Of a DNA stretch of 64,000 nt, positions 17,995 through 26,783 are shown one piece after another. The notes below the pieces were generated by a model, which was given only the letters and a program-made list of their open reading frames with translations, was not told where the DNA came from and searched no databases. How positions within the stretch are numbered: position 1 is the stretch's first letter; every line of letters begins with the position of its first letter. The position numbers and the translations under genes were made by a program. The stretch comes from Campylobacter massiliensis (GTDB lineage Bacteria; Campylobacterota; Campylobacteria; Campylobacterales; Campylobacteraceae), in NCBI RefSeq assembly GCF_014253065.1, contig NZ_JACLZK010000002.1:1-64000 (forward strand), written 5' to 3'.

Positions 17995-19822
17995 AAAAAT
18001 TTTTGTAATTTTATTTTTATTGGCGGCGGCGTTTGCGAACGACGGCTTTTTTGATAAATTCGACCGCGAATTTGACGGCGCAAGTAGCAAGAAAAAGACG
18101 GAATTTCATCAAGAACTGCGCGTGCTGTACGTTAGATCCATCATGCACAACGACAAGGAGCTAACCGCAAAGTCGCTGCAGCGTCTGATAAAAAGCGCAA
18201 AAGCTCTGGGGCTGGATACGAAGTCGTACGAAAAAGAGCTAAAAGGCCTGCCGCAGCCAAAAGCCGCGCCTGCGCCTAAAAAAGAAAAAGAGGCGCCAAA
18301 GCCTAAACAGCCCGAAGCAAAAGACCAAAAAGAGGCCAAACAAAAGCCTGCCGAGCTAAAGCAACTATCTGCACCGGTAAACAAGAAAAACCCGGCCGAA
18401 CAGGACAAGCTGACGCTAGTTTCCGTGATCAGGGGTAGCGATAGCTTGGAGTTAAAATTTAACAGGCAGCTAGGCGGCAGCGATATCAATAAATTTACCC
18501 TAAATCAAAAAGGCTTATATAGGGATATATACCAGTTTAAGGGCGTTTGGAGCGCTGGAACGGTAGAGAGTATAAAGGGATTTTTGGTCGATGAGGTCCG
18601 TATAAGTCAGTTTGACGCGAGCACTGTGAGGGTGGTTTTCGTGAACAAATTTGAGATAAATTTAAAACTAAGAGCCGAAGATCGGTCGCTAGTTTTTAAA
18701 AAGGCCTCTCCCACGCAAGAGCAAAAATCCCTAAAAAATGAAAATTTAAACTCTAAACAAGCCGCCGCAAAAGATAATCATCAAAAGTCGCAAATCTCAC
18801 AAAAACAAAGCGTAGAAAAAACGATCGACCTGAAGCAGGCTCAGATACAAGCTAGGCAGATGGCCGAAAAGAAAAAGATCGAACAAGCCAAGCTAGAACA
18901 AAAGCAAGAAGCCCAAAAAAACGCAGCCAAGACAAAGCCTGAAATAGCGCAAGCGCCGCAACAGCAAAAAACCGCTCAATCGCAATCTCAAAATCAAAAG
19001 CTCGCTCAGCAAAAGCAAGAAAAAGTTGCCGCGCAGACCAAGACGGATGCAAAAAAAACTCAAAGCACCACCGAAAAGGATGAGCAAGAAATTGTGCTTG
19101 CGCCCGTAAAAACGACAAGCGCCAAAAAAATTACAAGCGCTAAAGGCAAAGTTATCGTCCTTGACGCAGGACACGGAGGCGATGATCCGGGCGCTATAAA
19201 TGGATCTTTAAAAGAAAAAAACATCGTGCTAAGTATCGCCCAAAAGGCGGGCAAGGAGCTACAAGGACGCGGTTACAAGGTTTATTACACGCGTAGCAAG
19301 GATAAATTTATCAACCTTCGCGACCGCACGAAATACGCCAACGACAAGGCCGCAGACCTCTTTATCTCCATCCACGCAAATGCCGCGCCAAACAAGTCTA
19401 AGGCGGCGACTATGCGCGGTATCGAGACGTTTTTCCTCTCGCCGGCTCGTTCCGAGCGCAGCAAAAACGCCGCCGCGCTGGAAAACAAATCCGACATCGA
19501 GGAGATGAACTATTTTTCCAAGCAGACATTTTTAAATTTCCTTAACCGCGAGAAAATCATCGCCTCAAACAAGCTCGCCATCGACGTTCAGCGCGAAGTT
19601 TTAGCGCGAGCCAAGTCGGTGAGCTCAAAGGCATCCGACGGCGGCGTTCGCGAGGCGCCTTTTTGGGTGCTAGTAGGCGCGCTGATGCCTGCGGTGCTGC
19701 TTGAGGTCGGCTACATCACTCATCCAGACGAGGGCGAGCTCATAAATAACTCAAAATACCAAGACGCCCTAGCCAAGGGGCTCGCGGACGGCATAGACGT
19801 CTATTTTTCAAACCAGCAATGA
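17978..19822 (+). CDS. amiA: N-acetylmuramoyl-L-alanine amidase AmiA (AMIN + amidase_3)
   Basis: A 614-residue secreted zinc amidase that cuts the bond between MurNAc and the stem peptide, splitting septal wall during daughter-cell separation. A signal peptide covers about 1-22. An AMIN domain (about 140-235) targets it to peptidoglycan. A Gln/Lys/Ala-rich linker spans about 245-375. The amidase_3 catalytic domain runs from about 388 to 610, with zinc ligands in LDAGHGG, the Glu of LKEKNIV and SIHANAAP, and the catalytic Glu in LLEVGYITHP. A helical insert after ETFFLSP (about 488-540) corresponds to the autoinhibitory segment of EnvC-controlled amidases. Confidence 0.92.
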   Translation: MAKIIRKIFVILFLLAAAFANDGFFDKFDREFDGASSKKKTEFHQELRVLYVRSIMHNDKELTAKSLQRLIKSAKALGLDTKSYEKELKGLPQPKAAPAPKKEKEAPKPKQPEAKDQKEAKQKPAELKQLSAPVNKKNPAEQDKLTLVSVIRGSDSLELKFNRQLGGSDINKFTLNQKGLYRDIYQFKGVWSAGTVESIKGFLVDEVRISQFDASTVRVVFVNKFEINLKLRAEDRSLVFKKASPTQEQKSLKNENLNSKQAAAKDNHQKSQISQKQSVEKTIDLKQAQIQARQMAEKKKIEQAKLEQKQEAQKNAAKTKPEIAQAPQQQKTAQSQSQNQKLAQQKQEKVAAQTKTDAKKTQSTTEKDEQEIVLAPVKTTSAKKITSAKGKVIVLDAGHGGDDPGAINGSLKEKNIVLSIAQKAGKELQGRGYKVYYTRSKDKFINLRDRTKYANDKAADLFISIHANAAPNKSKAATMRGIETFFLSPARSERSKNAAALENKSDIEEMNYFSKQTFLNFLNREKIIASNKLAIDVQREVLARAKSVSSKASDGGVREAPFWVLVGALMPAVLLEVGYITHPDEGELINNSKYQDALAKGLADGIDVYFSNQQ

Positions 19823-21918
19823 AAAGTGCGCGAGTCATTTTTAAAGACGGCATTCCATTTAGTCCCGAATTTGACGACATTTACTTTAACGCAGATGGTC
19901 CCATAGGCCAGAGCGAGTACGTTTTTAACTCCGTTTTTGATGAAATTTGGGAGAAAAAAAGCGAATTTAACGTGCTTGAGACAGGATTTGGCGCGGGGTT
20001 AAATTTCCTCTGCGCTTTTAAAAGATTTAAAAACTCAGATAAATTTTTAAATTTCGTCAGTATCGAAAAAACGCCTATCGCTAGAGACGATCTAGCTAAA
20101 ATTTATGTAAATTTTAGCGAGCTTGCGGACGTTTCGGGCGAGCTTTTGGACGCCTATCCTCCGCTTATTCACGGATTTCACAGGCTAAATTTAGCTCCAA
20201 ACGTCACGCTTACCTTGTGCTTTGGCGACGTGGAAGAGGTTTTGGACGAGCTTAGCTTTATTGCGGACGCCGTTTTTATGGACGGTTTTGCTCCCGCTAA
20301 AAACGAAGCGATGTGGAGCGAGCGGGTTTGCGCTAAAATCGCAAATTTATGCGCTCCCGGCGCCGCTGTTTGCACTTATTCGGCCTCGGGCGCGTTAAAA
20401 AGAGCCCTGCAAGATAGCGGCTTTGAGGTAAATTTGCTAAAAGGCTACGGCAAAAAGCGCGAGATGCTACGCGCCAAATTTGCGGGCGAGCGACAAGCTA
20501 GAAGCGAAATTTGGTTTAGTAGATTTGATCCCGCGAGCAGGGCTGTGCCAAAGAGTGCTCTGGTGATCGGCGGCGGCGTGGCGGGTTGCGTTTGTGCGTT
20601 TAAGTTGCGCCAGCGCGGCCTAGACGTCACGATCGCCGAAAAGCGCGGCGACATCGCGCTAAACGGCTCTGGGAATCACTGCGGGATTTTGATGCCGCTT
20701 ATCACGAAGCCAACCGTAAATTTAGGCCGCATGCATATGAACGCGTTTTTGCAGGCGGCGCGCTTTTACGGCCAAAACCTCGGCGCCCAGGAGATAGAGT
20801 TTTGCGGTGCGACGGACTACGCATACGAGCAAAAGACGCTAGAGCGCTTTTACGAGTGGCGCGAATTTGACGCGGACAACGGCGTTTTTGAGCTAAAATT
20901 TGATTACGAGCCTTACGCTAGCGCGTTTATTTTTAAGGGCGCAAAAGCTCGCCCCAGAAAGATGTGCAAGGCGGCAAGCGCGGGTATAAAAACGCTTTTA
21001 AACTGCGAATTTGCGGGCTTTGAGACGCTTGAGGGCGGCGCAGTTAGGGCGCACTTTAAGGATGGGCAAAGCATCGACACCGACGTGCTCGTGCTTGCTA
21101 TCGGCAGCGAGAGTATGGAGCTTTTTGCGGACTACGACATCAGGCTTAGCTCCGTGCGCGGTCAGGTCACGCATATCGAGCCAGCCGTTTGGACGCCTGC
21201 GCCCTTTAGCGCCAAAGGCTATGTTTGCCCGCCTGCCCAAGGCGTGCAGGTGATCGGCGCAACTTATGATAGAAATCTTTTTTTAGATGAGCCGCGTTCT
21301 AGCGATGATGAGAAAAATTTGGCCGACGTCGCAGAGTTTTTGGACGGTAAATTTACGAAAAGTGAGCGGTTAAATTTAAGCGGCGAGCAGGATTTAAATT
21401 TGACTACCGGCTCAGACGGCGAAGCTGAAAATTTAAATCGTTTAGAAGCGAGTAGTAACGATATAAATTTGAGTAAAAATACGTATTTGCGCGCCAAAAC
21501 CACTGGCGACCCTGCGCAGGCGCAAGATGCGTCAAATTTGACCGCGCCTGAAAACGGCTCAAATATCGCGGCTAAAATACCGCAAAACGTCCGAATAATC
21601 GGCTCAAAGGTCGGCTACCGCAGCTATAGCGGCGACCGCTTTCCGCTTATCGGGCGACTTTACGACGAGGATTTTTACAAAGACGGTTACAAATCGCTAC
21701 TTTGGACGAAAGGCAAGTCCAATCCGCATCCAAAATACGTGCCAAACGTATATGCGAGCACCGCTCACGGCTCGCGCGGACTTTGTACGGCCGTGCTTGG
21801 CGCCGAGCTCATCTGCGATCTTATTTTTGACCGTCCGCTTTGTATCGAAAAATCGCTTTTCGACGAGCTTCATTTGGCGAGATTTCTCGTTAGGAAGCTT
21901 AAAAAAGGGCTGAAATAA
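19819..21918 (+). CDS. mnmC: MnmC, bifunctional tRNA mnm5s2U synthesis enzyme
   Basis: MnmC finishes the wobble-uridine modification mnm5s2U34. The 699-residue product has an N-terminal methyltransferase (about 1-235; ETGFGAGLNFL as SAM loop, FMDGFAPAKNEAMW) and a C-terminal FAD oxidoreductase (about 245-699; VIGGGVAGCVCAFKLRQRGL as dinucleotide loop, ASTAHGSRGL near the end). Between about 515 and 587 is a low-complexity stretch rich in Asn, Leu, Ser and Ala that breaks the oxidoreductase before VRIIGSKVGYRSYSGDR. It is probably an expansion without catalytic role. The gene ends the long operon. Confidence 0.92.
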   Translation: MKSARVIFKDGIPFSPEFDDIYFNADGPIGQSEYVFNSVFDEIWEKKSEFNVLETGFGAGLNFLCAFKRFKNSDKFLNFVSIEKTPIARDDLAKIYVNFSELADVSGELLDAYPPLIHGFHRLNLAPNVTLTLCFGDVEEVLDELSFIADAVFMDGFAPAKNEAMWSERVCAKIANLCAPGAAVCTYSASGALKRALQDSGFEVNLLKGYGKKREMLRAKFAGERQARSEIWFSRFDPASRAVPKSALVIGGGVAGCVCAFKLRQRGLDVTIAEKRGDIALNGSGNHCGILMPLITKPTVNLGRMHMNAFLQAARFYGQNLGAQEIEFCGATDYAYEQKTLERFYEWREFDADNGVFELKFDYEPYASAFIFKGAKARPRKMCKAASAGIKTLLNCEFAGFETLEGGAVRAHFKDGQSIDTDVLVLAIGSESMELFADYDIRLSSVRGQVTHIEPAVWTPAPFSAKGYVCPPAQGVQVIGATYDRNLFLDEPRSSDDEKNLADVAEFLDGKFTKSERLNLSGEQDLNLTTGSDGEAENLNRLEASSNDINLSKNTYLRAKTTGDPAQAQDASNLTAPENGSNIAAKIPQNVRIIGSKVGYRSYSGDRFPLIGRLYDEDFYKDGYKSLLWTKGKSNPHPKYVPNVYASTAHGSRGLCTAVLGAELICDLIFDRPLCIEKSLFDELHLARFLVRKLKKGLK

Positions 21919-22154
21919 GCGCGATCTCAAATCTCTTAAATTTTATTTGCGCGACGCTGCTTTATGTTCATAAACCAAATTTGTCAAATTTGGAATAAGG
22001 GGCGCAATATTCGTATATGTAAAGGCAAAGTAGAGGTTCATAAAGAAAGAGAAGTTGACGCTCTGTCACACAGAAGCGGCAGTGAAAGAAAAGCAGTTTT
22101 TGGCGAGCTATGAAAAGCCGTAAATTTAGAAAAACATAATAATCACCAACGGCT
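21919..22154. other. gap between mnmC and the DUF937 gene
   Basis: No recognised gene. A 49-codon open frame runs from ATG 21964 to TGA 22113 on the plus strand (start MFINQICQIWNKG), without a ribosome site or recognisable similarity; I do not count it as a gene. A direct repeat CAAATTTGTCAAATTTGG lies within its start. Confidence 0.3.
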
Positions 22155-22179
22155 AAAATAGGCGAGATTCGCCTATTTT
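22155..22179. terminator. bidirectional terminator for mnmC (+) and the DUF937 gene (-)
   Basis: AAAATAGGCGA at 22155-22165 and TCGCCTATTTT at 22169-22179 form a perfect 11-bp stem with a 3-base loop. T runs follow in both directions. The minus-strand gene's TAG (22173-22175) lies inside the stem. Confidence 0.8.
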
Positions 22180-22706
22180 TTACCGAAAAAGTTGCCTGCG
22201 ATCCTAAAAATATCGTCCACGATCGAGCCGTCTTTGTTCTGATCCAAAAACTGCGTAAGCATCGACATCATGGAGCCGCTGTCTACAGAGTCTTGCAAAT
22301 TTGATGCTTTTAGTTGGTTGTTTAGCATGCCCGCGATCATCGGCGCGATCATCGGTAGCAGAGTCTTGATAGAGTCTGCGCTGATGCCTAGCTGCGAGCC
22401 TACGTCACTAGCTAGAGCCCTGCTGTTTTCTTTTGAGCCAGTTAGTACGCCTAGTAGCTCGTTGCCTTCGGCGACGCTGATGTTTTGCGGGGTGCCAGTC
22501 ATCTCGCCAAGGTTTGAGCGGCGGATCATCTCGAGGAAATTTGACGAATCGGCGTCAGATTTAAAATTCTCGTTGGCTCTTTGCATGAAAATAGGCGCGA
22601 TCTTAGAAATCACGGCCTCTACGTCGTTTGTGCCCAGTCCGCTTTTTTGCGACATCGCATCTAACATACCGCTGGAGTTGCCCAAAAGTAGCTTTAGTAT
22701 ATCCAT
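22173..22706 (-). CDS. DUF937 (YidB-like) protein
   Basis: A 177-residue cytoplasmic protein of unknown function. The start at 22706 is chosen because AAAAGGAT lies just upstream and the N-terminus MDILKLLLGNSSG is typical; an upstream 26-residue extension looks non-coding. It has DUF937 features: an initial amphipathic helix, Gly/Ser turns, a repeated pattern of KIAPIFMQRA and TLLPMIAPMIAGML helices, and an acidic C-terminal segment DQNKDGSIVDDIF that resembles an EF-hand-like loop. Its stop lies in the terminator hairpin. Confidence 0.75.
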   Translation of the reverse strand: MDILKLLLGNSSGMLDAMSQKSGLGTNDVEAVISKIAPIFMQRANENFKSDADSSNFLEMIRRSNLGEMTGTPQNISVAEGNELLGVLTGSKENSRALASDVGSQLGISADSIKTLLPMIAPMIAGMLNNQLKASNLQDSVDSGSMMSMLTQFLDQNKDGSIVDDIFRIAGNFFGKK

Positions 22707-22798
22707 TTTTATCCTTTTGATTTTTTCGCGAGTTTTAAAATTTGACCGCCGCTTGTTTGGGTTTAACGAGGCGGCGGCCGACAAGCCAAGATGGCTTA

Positions 22799-23317
22799 TT
22801 ATTTGTAGTTTTTGATCGCCGCGTCTAAGATCTCTTTTGCGGCGTTTGCATCTTTAAATTCTTTAACCTTGACCCATTTGTTAGGCTCTAAAATTTTATA
22901 AGTTTCAAAGAAATTTTTGATCTTATTTAGCGTGGCCTCAGGTAGGTCTTTGTAGCTTTTGATCGCATCAAATCGCGGATCGATCTTAGTAACCGGTACG
23001 GCCAGTAGCTTCTCGTCCATACCTGCTTCATCCTCCATCACGAGCACGCCGATTAGGCGGCACGGGATCACGCTACCTGCTTGCAGAGGGTATTCGTTTA
23101 GCACCAAGATGTCGGCAGGATCGCCGTCTGCTGCGAGAGTGTTTGGCACGAAGCCGTAGTTTGCCGGGTAGAACATCGCCGAGTAGAGCACGCGATCGAC
23201 TACGACCGCGCCGCTATCTTTGTCAATTTCGTATTTGATGTTCGAGCCGTACGGGATCTCGATCACGGCGTTGATTTTGTCCGGGTTTGAGCCTGCTTTG
23301 ATTTTTGAAACGTCCAT
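22799..23317 (-). CDS. ppa: inorganic pyrophosphatase
   Basis: Ppa hydrolyses pyrophosphate released by biosynthesis, pulling those reactions forward. At 172 residues from ATG 23317 (AAAGGA upstream) it is the standard family I size. The metal-binding signature DGDPADILVL (about 64-73) and the Lys/Arg/Tyr active-site residues in YEIDKDSGAV, DRVLYSAMFYPANYGF and KVKEFKD are in place. It lies 92 bases upstream of the DUF937 gene on the same strand. Confidence 0.96.
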   Translation of the reverse strand: MDVSKIKAGSNPDKINAVIEIPYGSNIKYEIDKDSGAVVVDRVLYSAMFYPANYGFVPNTLAADGDPADILVLNEYPLQAGSVIPCRLIGVLVMEDEAGMDEKLLAVPVTKIDPRFDAIKSYKDLPEATLNKIKNFFETYKILEPNKWVKVKEFKDANAAKEILDAAIKNYK

Positions 23318-23396
23318 TTTTATCCTTTGTAAAGCTCCTATCACGCGGCGCTTTGTAGCAAAACGCTTTGAGATACTTGCCTTGAAATTTGAGTAA

Positions 23397-23414
23397 GAGA
23401 TTATATAAAATCTC
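23397..23414 (-). promoter_or_regulatory. candidate ppa promoter with overlapping dyad
   Basis: On the minus strand GAGATTTTATATAATCTC contains TATAAT (23405-23400) inside an inverted repeat with arms GAGATT and AATCTC. It lies about 80 bases upstream of ppa. A repressor could use the dyad, but AT-rich symmetry may be chance. The rest of the 23318-23559 gap shows nothing else. Confidence 0.35.
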
Positions 23415-23559
23415 GGCTAAATTTGGAGTAAAACGGAGTTGAAGTAGGCCAAAATTTGGCTGGCATTACGGCGGTAAATTTGATGCTAAAAAGTAAAATT
23501 TGTAAATTTTGAGGGAATTAAAATTTGAGGAAAATTTAAGGCGACGAACCGCCCTAAAA

Positions 23560-23943
23560 TTATTTGATTATTTCGATAGTTTTTACGTCGATAGAGGTTT
23601 TCATAAAGTCTTTATCGACCTCGCCGTAGATGCGCACAGGCGTATTTTCATCGACGGTTACGCCTCTCCAGTCCTTGTGGTCGATCTCGACTTCGATCGT
23701 GTCGCCGTTTTTATCGACAAACTGGTAGTGCTCGGGGCGAAACTCGGAGACGATCTTGCCCTCAAGCACGACGCGAGCGTCATCTGGTAGCGCTAGGGCT
23801 TGTTTTACCGTGCTTGCGCTCAAGGCGCCTTTACCGACGAAGCCGCCTTGATTTGTTGCGTTTTGTGCGCTTGAGCCAGTAAATCCGCCTGCTGCAAACA
23901 TCGCACTAGCAAGAGCCGCTGATAAAACTATTTTTTTAAACAT
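23560..23943 (-). CDS. YgiW/YdeI-family periplasmic OB-fold stress protein
   Basis: A 127-residue exported protein with a signal peptide at about 1-18 (cleavage after MFAAG or nearby). A mature BOF domain includes ASTVKQALALPDDARVVLEG, then EHYQFVDKNGDTIEVEIDH and VRIYGEVDKDF. In enterics YgiW (VisP) and YdeI are small periplasmic proteins linked to stress and antimicrobial-peptide tolerance and are controlled by two-component systems. Two operator-like sites lie directly upstream here. It is likely monocistronic. Confidence 0.85.
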   Translation of the reverse strand: MFKKIVLSAALASAMFAAGGFTGSSAQNATNQGGFVGKGALSASTVKQALALPDDARVVLEGKIVSEFRPEHYQFVDKNGDTIEVEIDHKDWRGVTVDENTPVRIYGEVDKDFMKTSIDVKTIEIIK

Positions 23944-23966
23944 TATGTATCCTTTAAAATTTGATG

Positions 23967-24016
23967 TGATTTTCGTGAAATCATAGTGCGGATTTTAATG
24001 ATATTTCGTGAATTAT
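23967..24016 (-). promoter_or_regulatory. tandem operator-like sites and -10 box upstream of the YgiW-type gene
   Basis: TTTCGTGAA occurs twice, at 23971-23979 and 24004-24012, exactly 33 bases (about three helical turns) apart. Each is embedded in a near-dyad, TGATTTTCGTGAAATCA and TGATATTTCGTGAATTA. A TATGAT -10 candidate (23985-23980, minus strand) overlaps the first, and the second covers the -35 area. The layout suits a response regulator or repressor. Confidence 0.5.
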
Positions 24017-24045
24017 TTGTTAATTTGTATTTATGGAAAGCTTAA

Positions 24046-24073
24046 ATTTAGAGCCTAGCTCGAGGCTCTAAAT
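24046..24073 (-). terminator. terminator after adk
   Basis: ATTTAGAGCCT (24046-24056) and AGGCTCTAAAT (24063-24073) make a perfect 11-bp stem with a 6-base loop, starting six bases beyond the adk stop. It separates adk from the YgiW-type gene. Confidence 0.6.
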
Positions 24074-24078
24074 AATGT

Positions 24079-24645
24079 TTATAAGCTATTTACGAGGGCT
24101 TTGACGTCGGCCACGATAGGCTCGATCGCACGCTCGCCGTTTACGACGTGAAGCAGGCCTTTTTCTTTGTAAAATTTGCGTATCGCCTCGATCGGCTCTA
24201 GATAAACCTTCATGCGGTTGTTGAAAACCTCGTTGTTGTCGTCGGCTCCGCGCGCTCGTCCGAGCACTCTCTCGCGTGCGACGGCTTCGCTAACGTCCAC
24301 TTCGATCACACCTTTTAACGCGATCTCGTTTTGTGCGGCTAGCACCTTGTCTAGCTCGGTCATCTGCTCGACGCTACGCGGATAGCCGTCGATGATGACG
24401 TTTAATTTATCTGAGCTTTTTATCGCCGAGACGATCGCGTTTACGACGACGTCAAGCGGAACTAGGTTGCCTTTTGAGATAAAGCCGTCGATTAGTTTGC
24501 CTAGCTCTGAGCCGCTAGCAACCTCTGCACGGAGCAGATCGCCCGTTGAGAAGTGCGCAAATTTGGAGTCCTCTTGCGCGATTAGCGATGCGTCGGTGGT
24601 TTTGCCGGAGCCTGGTGCGCCGATGATTAAAAATAGTTTTTTCAT
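24079..24645 (-). CDS. adk: adenylate kinase (short form)
   Basis: Adk interconverts ATP + AMP and 2 ADP. The 188-residue product starts at ATG 24645 (AAAGGAAAA upstream); an upstream open extension is not part of it. The P-loop is [11 protein letters not shown] (about 7-17), the AMP-binding region contains [11 protein letters not shown], and IDGYPRS carries the conserved Asp/Arg. The LID is short ([16 protein letters not shown]) and lacks the zinc-finger cysteines, as in the short adenylate kinases of Campylobacter. Confidence 0.95.
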   Translation of the reverse strand: MKKLFLIIGAPGSGKTTDASLIAQEDSKFAHFSTGDLLRAEVASGSELGKLIDGFISKGNLVPLDVVVNAIVSAIKSSDKLNVIIDGYPRSVEQMTELDKVLAAQNEIALKGVIEVDVSEAVARERVLGRARGADDNNEVFNNRMKVYLEPIEAIRKFYKEKGLLHVVNGERAIEPIVADVKALVNSL

Positions 24646-24938
24646 AAATTTTCCTTTAAAAACGGCTTGCCTCTTGCGCGCTTTTAAATGAGCTAGAAAT
24701 TTTCTCCCTCGATGAACTGCATGTTCTATCTTCGGTCGAAAATTTCTTCGCAACATTTAAATTCATCGCAAGATACTTCGCCTTTTCTTTAAAATAAAAA
24801 ATAAAATTCAATAAATGGAAGTATCGCCAAGCTAGACTAGGCGGTTTTAAAATTTAAGCGTGCGCTAGGCATGTAGCCTGCGGAGCGTAAAATTTTAAAA
24901 CCAACGACGTATAGCGCGGCGAGACGACGCTTCTACAC
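24646..24938. repeat. adk-aspS intergenic region with three inverted repeats
   Basis: The 293-base gap holds no gene. Three perfect inverted repeats are present: 24695-24704/24738-24747 (10 bp, 33-base spacer), 24772-24779/24818-24825 (8 bp, GATACTTC) and 24843-24855/24890-24902 (13 bp, 34-base spacer). The first and third have arms built on AAATTT and GC-richer spacers; the third encloses a small AGGC/GCCT stem. They could be mRNA structures or repeated elements. Confidence 0.55.
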
Positions 24939-26690
24939 TTATTTTTCTTTTTCTCGCAGCCTTAACCCTAGCTCCCTTAACTGCTCCGTGCTAGCTTCGC
25001 TTGGCGCTTTCGTTAGCGGGCACTGAGCGCGCTGGGTTTTAGGGAAGGCGATGACATCGCGGATCGAGCTGGTTTTGTTTACTAGCATATTTAGCCTATC
25101 AAAGCCGATCGCGATACCGCCGTGCGGAGGCGCGCCGAAGCTTAACGCGTCAAGCAAGAAGCCAAATTTCTCGCGTTGCTCGGCTTCGTCGATGCCAAGC
25201 AACTTAAATACCTTTTGCTGAACGTCGTTTTTGTGGATCCTCACGCTACCGCCGCCAAGCTCATAGCCGTTAAGCACGACGTCGTGAGCGACCGATAGGA
25301 TGTCCTCGAGATCTGGCTCGTCGATGTTTTTGGGCATAGTAAACGGATGGTGCATCGCTGAGTAGCTGCCGTCGTCGTTTTGCTCAAACATAGGGAAGTC
25401 AAGCACCCATAAAAACTCCATTTTGTTTTGGTCGATGATGCCCATTTGCTCTGCGAGGAAAATCCTAAATCGTCCCATATAATCAAGCACGACTTTTTTC
25501 TTGCCGGCGCCGAAAAATACGACGTCGCCGACTTTTAGCTCGCAGCGAGCCACAATCTCGTCAAGGTCGTTTTGCTCGAAAAATTTGCAAAGCGGTCCTT
25601 TTAGCCCGTCCTCTTTCATCTGGAAGTAGCCAAGGCCCTGAGCGCCGAATTTGCGGACAAATTCCTCAAAGCGGTTCATCTCGCGCTTGCTAAAGATATT
25701 ATCGCCGTTTGGCACTTTTAGTGCTTTGATACGGTTTTTCTTAGGTTCGGTTGCGATTTTGCTAAAGATTTCATTGCTAGAGCGCGCGAAAATGTCGATA
25801 ACGTCGATCATCTTTAGATCATAGCGCAGATCTGGTTTGTCGCTGCCGTAGCTCTCGGTCGCCTCTTTGTAGCTCATGCGTCGGAAAGGGATTTGTATAT
25901 CGTATCCGCAGGCGGCAAATACGTCTTTTAGCATATTTTCGGCCATATTTAGGATGTCTTCTTGCTCGATGAAGCTCATCTCGATATCTATCTGCGTAAA
26001 TTCCGGCTGTCTATCGGCGCGCAAGTCCTCGTCGCGGAAACATTTTGCGATCTGGAAGTATTTATCAAAGCCAGAGCACATCAAAAGCTGTTTAAAAAGC
26101 TGCGGGCTTTGCGGCAGGGCGTAAAACTGGCCTGGATATACGCGGCTAGGCACTAGATAGTCTCTCGCGCCTTCAGGCGTTGCGCGCGTTAAAATCGGCG
26201 TTTCAAACTCTATAAAGCCCATTTTATCTAGGCTGTTTCTAGCTGCGATTGCCGCTTTTGAACGCATTTTAAAGATATTTTGAAGTTTTTCGTTTCTAAG
26301 ATCCAAAAATCTATATTTTAGTCTGATATCCTCGTTTACGTTCTCGTCGCCGATGACGAAAGGTAGCGTCTCGCTCGGGTTTTCTACTATCACTTCGCTG
26401 GCGACTACTTCGATCTCGCCCGTTTTTAGGCGCGGATTTACTAGGCCTTCGCCGCGAGCGCGGACCTTGCCTTTTATCCTTAGGACGTACTCGTCGCGAA
26501 CGTGCGATGCGGCTTCGTGAGAGCTCTTGCTGTCTGCAGGATCGCAGACGATCTGGATCAGCCCCGTGCGATCGCGCAGGTCCAAAAATATAACGCCGCC
26601 GTGGTCGCGGTAGGTATTTACCCAACCGCAAAGCGTAACTTCTTTGCCTATGTCGGCACTGCTTAAATCAGTGCAGTAATGGCTACGCAT
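24939..26690 (-). CDS. aspS: aspartyl-tRNA synthetase (probably non-discriminating)
   Basis: A 583-residue bacterial-type class II AspRS. An OB-fold anticodon-binding domain covers about 1-110 ([20 protein letters not shown]). The catalytic core has motif 2 around [20 protein letters not shown], the GAD insert at about 290-410 and motif 3 in [12 protein letters not shown]. The start at 26690 fits AAAGGAG upstream and the standard MRSHYCTDL opening. Campylobacters lack AsnRS, so this enzyme is expected to charge tRNA-Asn as well, for GatCAB; that is family knowledge, not shown here. Confidence 0.95.
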   Translation of the reverse strand: MRSHYCTDLSSADIGKEVTLCGWVNTYRDHGGVIFLDLRDRTGLIQIVCDPADSKSSHEAASHVRDEYVLRIKGKVRARGEGLVNPRLKTGEIEVVASEVIVENPSETLPFVIGDENVNEDIRLKYRFLDLRNEKLQNIFKMRSKAAIAARNSLDKMGFIEFETPILTRATPEGARDYLVPSRVYPGQFYALPQSPQLFKQLLMCSGFDKYFQIAKCFRDEDLRADRQPEFTQIDIEMSFIEQEDILNMAENMLKDVFAACGYDIQIPFRRMSYKEATESYGSDKPDLRYDLKMIDVIDIFARSSNEIFSKIATEPKKNRIKALKVPNGDNIFSKREMNRFEEFVRKFGAQGLGYFQMKEDGLKGPLCKFFEQNDLDEIVARCELKVGDVVFFGAGKKKVVLDYMGRFRIFLAEQMGIIDQNKMEFLWVLDFPMFEQNDDGSYSAMHHPFTMPKNIDEPDLEDILSVAHDVVLNGYELGGGSVRIHKNDVQQKVFKLLGIDEAEQREKFGFLLDALSFGAPPHGGIAIGFDRLNMLVNKTSSIRDVIAFPKTQRAQCPLTKAPSEASTEQLRELGLRLREKEK

Positions 26691-26721
26691 TTTCACTCCT
26701 TTTGCTGTTTTTAATGCGCCC

Positions 26722-26727
26722 ATTATA
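26722..26727 (-). promoter_or_regulatory. -10 box of aspS
   Basis: On the minus strand TAGTATAATGGG gives a perfect TATAAT, 31 bases upstream of the aspS ATG with a predicted leader of about 25 bases. It stands back-to-back with the nadK promoter. Confidence 0.6.
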
Positions 26728-26770
26728 CTAGAAATTTGCTTTTTCCCAGCTTTTTTAAAACAAAATGTGA

Positions 26771-26776
26771 TAAAAT
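26771..26776 (+). promoter_or_regulatory. -10 box of nadK
   Basis: TGATAAAAT, an extended -10 (TGnTAAAAT), ends only seven bases before the nadK ATG at 26784. Transcription would start at or next to the A of ATG. Confidence 0.5.
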
Positions 26777-26783
26777 CCACTCT

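Noticed and set aside
21964-22113. 49-codon plus-strand frame after mnmC
   Set aside because: No ribosome site and no similarity I can recognise; its start lies in a CAAATTTG direct repeat.
22270-22815. 181-codon plus-strand frame over the DUF937 gene
   Set aside because: The minus-strand gene has a ribosome site and family features; this frame has neither.
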